Shown here: piece after piece, positions 19,484 to 23,039 of the stretch
Numbering within the stretch: position 1 is the stretch's first letter
How the letters are laid out: every line of letters starts with the position of its first letter
DNA from: a virus
DNA: 23,039 bases
Virus record (IMG/VR): IMGVR_UViG_3300008262_000319
Location: 1 to 23,039 of that record
Strand: one strand, 5' to 3'
The notes under the pieces: model-generated
Database searches by the model: none
What the model was told of the DNA's origin: nothing
Seen by the model: only the letters and a program-made list of their open reading frames with translations
Position numbers and translations under genes: made by a program

Positions 19484-20790
19484 TGGCAATCACTATCACA
19501 TCACAACCCTATTCGTTCACACCGCGAGGTCAACGGCTGATGTTCATCGCAACATCGGATAACACGGCGAACACACAATTCAAGTATGGCGTCAGGGTGT
19601 TAGCGTATAGCACAGGTCAAGTCTTGCAATTCTTGGTCACGCCTGACATCGATGGCAACCTCGTGTTTGACTTGCAAAGCGTCGTCAAGTTACGCAATGA
19701 AGACTCGCTTGCAAATTGGCACTCGTCGTCATTCACTAGTTATCAAATCGAACCCCTAGGCAAGGCATATGAGGAGTATGATGTTCAATTGCAAGAGTGG
19801 TGGTTGGTTACGCCAGTAGGCGGAGCACCGACAATGACCGAGAATGAATCGGCGCGAGAAGATGTGAACCTTGTTGTGTTCAATGCGTCATTACAACCAT
19901 CATTCGGATATTTGCCGAACGTAGACTCGACTGATGAACCTTGGTCGTTTGCAATGGGGACAACGACCGCTCAAGTGTTGACCGATAGAATTGCAAATAC
20001 TCACGATTGGTGGAAATCATACTCGTTCCCAATTAGCGGTGTTGACGCCGTATATATTCCTGTTTTGAGTTCTGACTATGGTCTTTTGTCCATAACACCG
20101 ACAAATCGATATACCCTCAATTCGCCCTCATATCGTGCTAGATATATAATGTATAATGAGACAGGAGCGACATACTCGTACACTGTTGACACAGGTGAGA
20201 TTGATGGTATTGTTCACGTTCCTTGTTACCCTCAAAACTTAAACGATGAACCCGCATTGTCAAGCAAACCATCAAATACTACCAATTGGCGGTATTACAC
20301 AATTCAGTTGCTAGATAGCGGGGGCAATCTTTCGTCTATTCGATATTGTTTCTATAATGCCGAGATATGGGGTCAACACGATTGTCGTTTTGACAACGTC
20401 CGACTCGGTTGGGTAAACTCGCGAGGCGGTTGGGACTATTTCAATTTCATAAAGAAAAACGAATACAATAATCAAATCGAGCGTAAGCAATACCGCCGAG
20501 TATTATATCGCAACTCAACTGAGGTATTCCGACCCGCCGACAGGCAACTCCATGACCGAGAGAACATTGTGACTCGCAACCTGACCATCACAAGCGATTG
20601 GGTGCAAGAGGGTGAGTTTGTTTTTTTAAAGAATCTACTCTTCTCGAATCAGGTTCAAATCATCAACGCCGACGGAACGGCAACACCAGTGTCAATCAAT
20701 GACACATCATTCAACGAGAAAAAAGAGCGAAGCGGTAAAAAGTACAACGTGACTCTCACTGTCACCCTATCCCAAGACTACTGGTTATGA
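19483..20790 (+). CDS. Large tail/baseplate structural protein, 435 aa
   Basis: A soluble beta-rich protein beginning MAITITSQPYSFTPRGQRLM, with two parts. The first, about 1-280, is Ser/Thr/Asn-rich (fibre- or distal-tail-like). The second, about 300-435, has CRFDNVRLGWVNSRGGWDYF, then FIKKNEYNNQIERKQYRRVL, and ends VTLTVTLSQDYWL, which are features I associate with Bacteroidetes phage tail-tip proteins. Several Trp-rich patches would suit carbohydrate or protein contacts. The stop overlaps the next ATG (ATGA). The exact part (distal tail, baseplate or receptor binding) cannot be told. Confidence 0.58.
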   Translation: MAITITSQPYSFTPRGQRLMFIATSDNTANTQFKYGVRVLAYSTGQVLQFLVTPDIDGNLVFDLQSVVKLRNEDSLANWHSSSFTSYQIEPLGKAYEEYDVQLQEWWLVTPVGGAPTMTENESAREDVNLVVFNASLQPSFGYLPNVDSTDEPWSFAMGTTTAQVLTDRIANTHDWWKSYSFPISGVDAVYIPVLSSDYGLLSITPTNRYTLNSPSYRARYIMYNETGATYSYTVDTGEIDGIVHVPCYPQNLNDEPALSSKPSNTTNWRYYTIQLLDSGGNLSSIRYCFYNAEIWGQHDCRFDNVRLGWVNSRGGWDYFNFIKKNEYNNQIERKQYRRVLYRNSTEVFRPADRQLHDRENIVTRNLTITSDWVQEGEFVFLKNLLFSNQVQIINADGTATPVSINDTSFNEKKERSGKKYNVTLTVTLSQDYWL

Positions 20791-23039
20791 TAAACGAGGT
20801 ACAACTTGTCGTCGTCAAGAACGACTCAACGACATATACGAGCGTGATGTATTCGCTCAATGAAACGCTACAAAAAATGTATGTAAGCGAGTTGGTAGGT
20901 ATGTTGCCCTGTTCGGTCTATCAACAATTGATTGATGAGCAAGGGTTCGTTGATGTATATGACAACGGCGTATTCCTTGACACTGTTCAAATCGTTGGTG
21001 GGTCATTAAGTTGTTCGCTAGTTCCTTATTCAGGCACCCTTGAATATGTCCCATCAATACCATTCTCAATCACAGGTGCTGACTCATTCACGTTCACGCT
21101 TGGCAACAATGAGCAATTTTATGTCGACCTATATGAGAATGAGTCAATATCGCAAAACTGGTCATTCAATGACATCAGCGAATTCAAGGCGGTGGGTAGT
21201 TATTCGCGAGAGTTCCGCATCCCATTGACTGAGCGCAATCAACAAGTGTTCGGGGCAATTGCTAACGTCAACTATTTAAGTGCTGATACAACCGACACAC
21301 TATTCAACACAAAGATTCCCGCCGAGATTCTAGTGAATACCTTGCCCATCATTCGAGGTCACTTGCGTTTGATGAAAGTGTTCAAGCAACTCGATAGGCA
21401 CGTCGATTTGCAGGTCGCATTTTATGCCGAGACGCCTGACTTGTTTCGTGCAATTGGTGAAAAAAAGTTGAGTGATATCGTTGCCCTTAATGACTTGAAT
21501 GAGGTCGTTAATTATGCGAATGTAACGACTGAAAACGCTGACCGAATATGGACGCTATGTGATAGGGCGCAACTATGGAGCAATGGAGTTGAGGCGGATT
21601 CGCGCCCAATAAGGAACGCAAGCAACCCAGTATATCCTGCCGACCTGACGCCTGCCGTTAGTTGGTGGTTTTTACTCAAGAATATCATCGCTGAAGCGGG
21701 ATTCGAGTTAGTCGCTACATCGCTTGAGAACATCATTGAAGACTATTGGATGCCATTCACTAATACTCCTCAACTCATCAATCAGGGTGGAAGCAATCAG
21801 TATTTTTTTCGGGCATATCCAACAACATCGTTTGCGATAGATGATGGGTTCAATGATAACTCAAGTTATGTGAATATGACTGAGATGTTTGACAACAACA
21901 ACGACTTTGACCCTGTGACAGGTGTATATACGGCCTCGGCAACTGGCACTTTTACTTTTCATGTATTTCAAAACTTTGCCACTGTTTGGGTTTATCCGAC
22001 GAACTATATAGTAATGCGCCTCAAGGTATTTAAGAATGGGTCAGTAGTCGACAATATATATAGCAACTTTGCCTTGACACAAAGTGGGGCAATTACATCA
22101 ATCGGCACATTTGACCAAACTTTCACCCTTGACCTAGATTTTGGTGACGAGGTATTTTTTGAATTTCAAAGCAATCAGGCAATCGCCGTGGGAAGTCAGG
22201 CAAACTCTTGGACGCCTGTTGATTTGTTTGAATATGGAGTTGTCGATGTGTATGGCGTTTTTGGAACAGGGTCGTTCACGTCATCATACATCGAACTCAA
22301 CGCCGTTGATGTGACCATTGGTCAAACGATTGACTACAAACAAAACGCACCCGATATGCGTCAAATTGATTTGGTCAACGATATCATTAAAATGCACAAT
22401 TGTGCAATCGTTCCAAGTCGCATCGTGCCGAATCAAATCGCAATCATACCGCAAAACAACTACTTGGGTACTGGCGATGCAATTGATTGGACGGATAAAC
22501 TCGATATCTCAAAAGACATCTCAATCACTAGCACAGTCGACATTCAAAAGGCGAAATTCCAATTCACTTATTCGGCGGGTGAGGACGCATATTCCAAGGT
22601 CTATAAAAACTTGAATCGCGTATATGGTGACTATCAGGTTGAGGGGTACACGGTCAACCCATCAACACCGCCTAGCGATTTTGCAAAGGGGAATCAACAA
22701 ATTCAACTTGTGACGCGAAGCACACCATCGGCATTAATTCCAAACTATGGGACACCAATTCCATGCTTTTACAATGATTCGCTTGAATATGTTGCCCCCG
22801 GTCCAAGGGTCTTATTTAACGCAGGGCAAATCAGCATCAATCTATTTAATGAGGTCAGTGGTAGCGCAACAACATCGACCAATGTACCTGTTTTGAATCA
22901 TTATAGTAATACTTATCCTAATGTGTCCGATTTTGATTTGAATTGGGCACCTGAAATCCCACCCCATTCATCGACAATCCAAGGCAACCCAGTAAACAAT
23001 TTATTCAATTTGTATTGGCGCGATTATATGAACGACTTG
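20787..23039 (+). CDS. Large tail protein, 3' partial (751+ aa)
   Basis: The frame starts at ATG 20787 (overlapping the previous TGA) and is open without a stop, in frame, to the window end: 751 residues so far. The beginning MINEVQLVVVKNDSTTYTSV is followed by a segment with EQFYVDLYENESISQNWSFN and KAVGSYSREFRIPLTERNQQ, then VFKQLDRHVDLQVAFYAETP. This resembles the large central tail-tip/baseplate proteins of Bacteroidetes phages (receptor-contact or hub). Later parts are beta-rich with Asn/Thr/Ser repeats. Domains cannot be ordered further. No tape measure protein is seen in the window, so it must lie farther downstream, or upstream of 1. Confidence 0.62.
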   Translation, partial: MINEVQLVVVKNDSTTYTSVMYSLNETLQKMYVSELVGMLPCSVYQQLIDEQGFVDVYDNGVFLDTVQIVGGSLSCSLVPYSGTLEYVPSIPFSITGADSFTFTLGNNEQFYVDLYENESISQNWSFNDISEFKAVGSYSREFRIPLTERNQQVFGAIANVNYLSADTTDTLFNTKIPAEILVNTLPIIRGHLRLMKVFKQLDRHVDLQVAFYAETPDLFRAIGEKKLSDIVALNDLNEVVNYANVTTENADRIWTLCDRAQLWSNGVEADSRPIRNASNPVYPADLTPAVSWWFLLKNIIAEAGFELVATSLENIIEDYWMPFTNTPQLINQGGSNQYFFRAYPTTSFAIDDGFNDNSSYVNMTEMFDNNNDFDPVTGVYTASATGTFTFHVFQNFATVWVYPTNYIVMRLKVFKNGSVVDNIYSNFALTQSGAITSIGTFDQTFTLDLDFGDEVFFEFQSNQAIAVGSQANSWTPVDLFEYGVVDVYGVFGTGSFTSSYIELNAVDVTIGQTIDYKQNAPDMRQIDLVNDIIKMHNCAIVPSRIVPNQIAIIPQNNYLGTGDAIDWTDKLDISKDISITSTVDIQKAKFQFTYSAGEDAYSKVYKNLNRVYGDYQVEGYTVNPSTPPSDFAKGNQQIQLVTRSTPSALIPNYGTPIPCFYNDSLEYVAPGPRVLFNAGQISINLFNEVSGSATTSTNVPVLNHYSNTYPNVSDFDLNWAPEIPPHSSTIQGNPVNNLFNLYWRDYMNDL

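Overview
The window looks like an internal piece of a tailed-phage genome, or a prophage, from a host in the Bacteroidetes. The host call rests on two promoters matching the Bacteroidetes consensus (TTTG, a spacer of about 21, then TAnnTTTG), on the general lack of strong Shine-Dalgarno sites, and on structural, DUF6291-like and small zinc-protein genes of types I associate with phages of that phylum. No integrase, tRNA, rRNA, IS element or CRISPR array was seen. Coding density is very high, and most adjacent genes overlap by ATGA or TAATG junctions.

Layout. (1) 1-3095, plus strand: end of a head module (portal/minor capsid C-terminal part, head-tail connector), then a lysis cassette of two holin-like membrane proteins, an M15-type endolysin and a small membrane protein. 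(2) 3092-13482, minus strand: an early/replication block in two transcription units. One starts at about 13531 and runs through a small HTH protein, a protein with an SSB-like tail, two mini zinc proteins, a DnaA domain IV-like protein, an unknown protein and the large terminase. The other starts at about 10510 and runs through unknown proteins, a Rad52-like annealing protein, a membrane/coiled-coil mini-protein, a YqaJ exonuclease, a DUF6291-like replication protein, DnaB helicase, a cytosine-5 methyltransferase, a NinG-type protein, a PD-(D/E)XK nuclease and small proteins. (3) 13567-23039, plus strand: a sigma-like regulator, a zinc-ribbon protein, a HAD-like protein, a small-terminase-like HTH protein, a tail-assembly-chaperone-like gene with a -1 frameshift site, then tail, fibre and baseplate-like proteins. 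The last gene runs off the window.

How it fits together: the early block supplies replication (DnaB plus DUF6291-like), recombination (annealing protein, exonuclease, NinG) and DNA modification. The divergent region at 13483-13566 separates the leftward unit, headed by a possible repressor, from the rightward sigma-like gene that may switch on late genes. The large terminase is expressed with the leftward genes, away from the head genes and the small-terminase-like gene.

The most unusual points are: a 325-codon frame nested inside the methyltransferase gene with its own conserved-looking motifs; a T_TTT_TTT -1 frameshift site that would add 86 residues to the tail chaperone; a pair of 30-bp near-identical promoter cores; two related small membrane proteins facing each other at the convergent junction; and an in-frame amber codon splitting what looks like one portal protein. 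At least nine genes here are too short, or in the wrong frame, to be found easily.
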